Source of the DNA: an uncultured Methanobrevibacter sp.
GTDB taxonomy: Archaea > Methanobacteriota > Methanobacteria > Methanobacteriales > Methanobacteriaceae
Direction of reading: 5' to 3'
Assembly (NCBI GenBank): GCA_900319985.1
Contig: ONQL01000018.1
Coordinates: forward strand, 28,490-92,489
DNA: 64,000 nucleotides
Shown: positions 63,696 through 64,000 of the stretch, piece by piece
Position numbering within the stretch: the first letter of the stretch is position 1
Layout: each line of letters starts with the position of its first letter
Program-made: the position numbers and the translations under genes
The notes under the pieces: model-generated
Databases searched by the model: none
The model's input: the letters and a program-made list of their open reading frames with translations, nothing else
Told to the model about the DNA's origin: nothing

Positions 63696-63923
63696 ATGAA
63701 ACTCAATAATTTGACAATCCACACATTGAATACTTTGATAATTATTGACATCATTCTAATTTCACTGTCCATATTCGTTTCACTGCCTGATGATATTTCA
63801 TTTGCCATATTATGGTTTGACTTTTTTGTTTGCATAATCCTTTTGATTGACTGGACAAATGACCTACGCAATTCGCAACCCAAATCAGTTTTTTTAAAAA
63901 AACGAGTCTGTAAAATTTTATAG
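63696..63923 (+). pseudogene. Possible ion-channel fragment (S1-S2-like helices)
   Basis: A 75-residue frame with two helices (about residues 10-28 and 36-53): H-T-L-N-T-L-I-I-I-D-I-I-L, then D-F-F-V-C-I-I-L-L-I-D-W, and a K-S-V-F-L-K-K tail. This resembles the first two voltage-sensor-like helices of small archaeal potassium channels, after which the family continues for about 150 residues. Here the frame ends shortly after, near the window edge, so the gene is probably truncated. Low certainty. Confidence 0.4.
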
Positions 63924-64000
63924 GCTTATTTAATTTTTATGTGTTTTTGTGTCCAGTTTTGCATTTGGAAGTCTAAAAAGGTTAGAATTCCATTTTTGGT

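Noticed and set aside
1..64000. Prophage, CRISPR array, rRNA operon or replication origin
   Set aside because: No integrase, phage structural gene, regular repeat-spacer array, rRNA sequence or orc1/cdc6 gene was seen.

Overview
The window is chromosomal DNA from a hydrogenotrophic methanogen of the Methanobacteriales, most likely a gut or rumen Methanobrevibacter. The evidence is very low G+C, F420-reducing hydrogenase genes frhADGB, coenzyme F430 gene cfbD, archaeal replication and translation genes (PCNA, GINS, L44e, S27e, aIF2-alpha, Nop10), GGTGAT/GGAGG ribosome-binding sites, and large secreted adhesin-like proteins with Ig-like repeats. The species cannot be fixed from sequence reading alone.

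Layout. 1-3.9 kb: an adhesin-like gene running off the left edge and the frhADGB operon, with frhB broken by a small internal deletion. 3.9-10.9 kb: a Ser-rich surface protein, then a cluster on the minus strand of cobalt/nickel permease gene cbiM with three secreted proteins whose predicted mature N-terminus is histidine, and a large beta-propeller adhesin. 11.4-17.6 kb: two tandem tRNA-Arg genes, then a conserved information-processing block (PHP protein, probable methanogenesis marker, PAC2 chaperone, Nop10, aIF2-alpha, S27e, L44e, GINS, PCNA). 17.7-24.1 kb: complete trpEGDCFBA operon with TGTACA TRP boxes at its promoter. 24.1-35.5 kb: a CPBP protease, a small XRE regulator with repeats around it, purB, a Cu-type P-ATPase, ferredoxin-nitroreductase, amidohydrolase, small subunit of mevalonate-5-phosphate dehydratase, truD, and a tRNA-Cys lacking its 5' part that is fused to the end of a pilin-like gene. 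35.5-48.3 kb: AIR-synthase-like protein, hisH, cfbD, a MATE exporter, a SLATT-like membrane protein, and assorted conserved genes. 48.3-51.1 kb: class M sirtuin plus macrodomain (reversible protein ADP-ribosylation) divergent from an HxlR regulator and cbiE. 51.2-54.3 kb: a large surface protein with a possible NlpC/P60-like C-terminal domain. 54.3-64 kb: ArsA-type ATPase, an SsuABC-like ABC transporter with a broken ATPase gene, cation exporter, two tandem small membrane paralogues, pyruvate kinase, a broken MATE gene and a probable ion-channel fragment, with two IS200/IS605-like hairpins among them.

Striking points. (1) The cbiM cluster looks like an N-terminal-histidine metal-capture relay. 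(2) Two genes have no good ATG/GTG/TTG start, but each has an ATT exactly 6 nt after a strong GGAGG site. (3) At least four loci (frhB, pilin/tRNA-Cys, ssuB-like, MATE) carry short internal deletions; this is either real gene decay or a systematic assembly fault and should be settled before any physiology is read from the missing parts. (4) The SirTM-macrodomain pair stands without its usual lipoyl-carrier partners.
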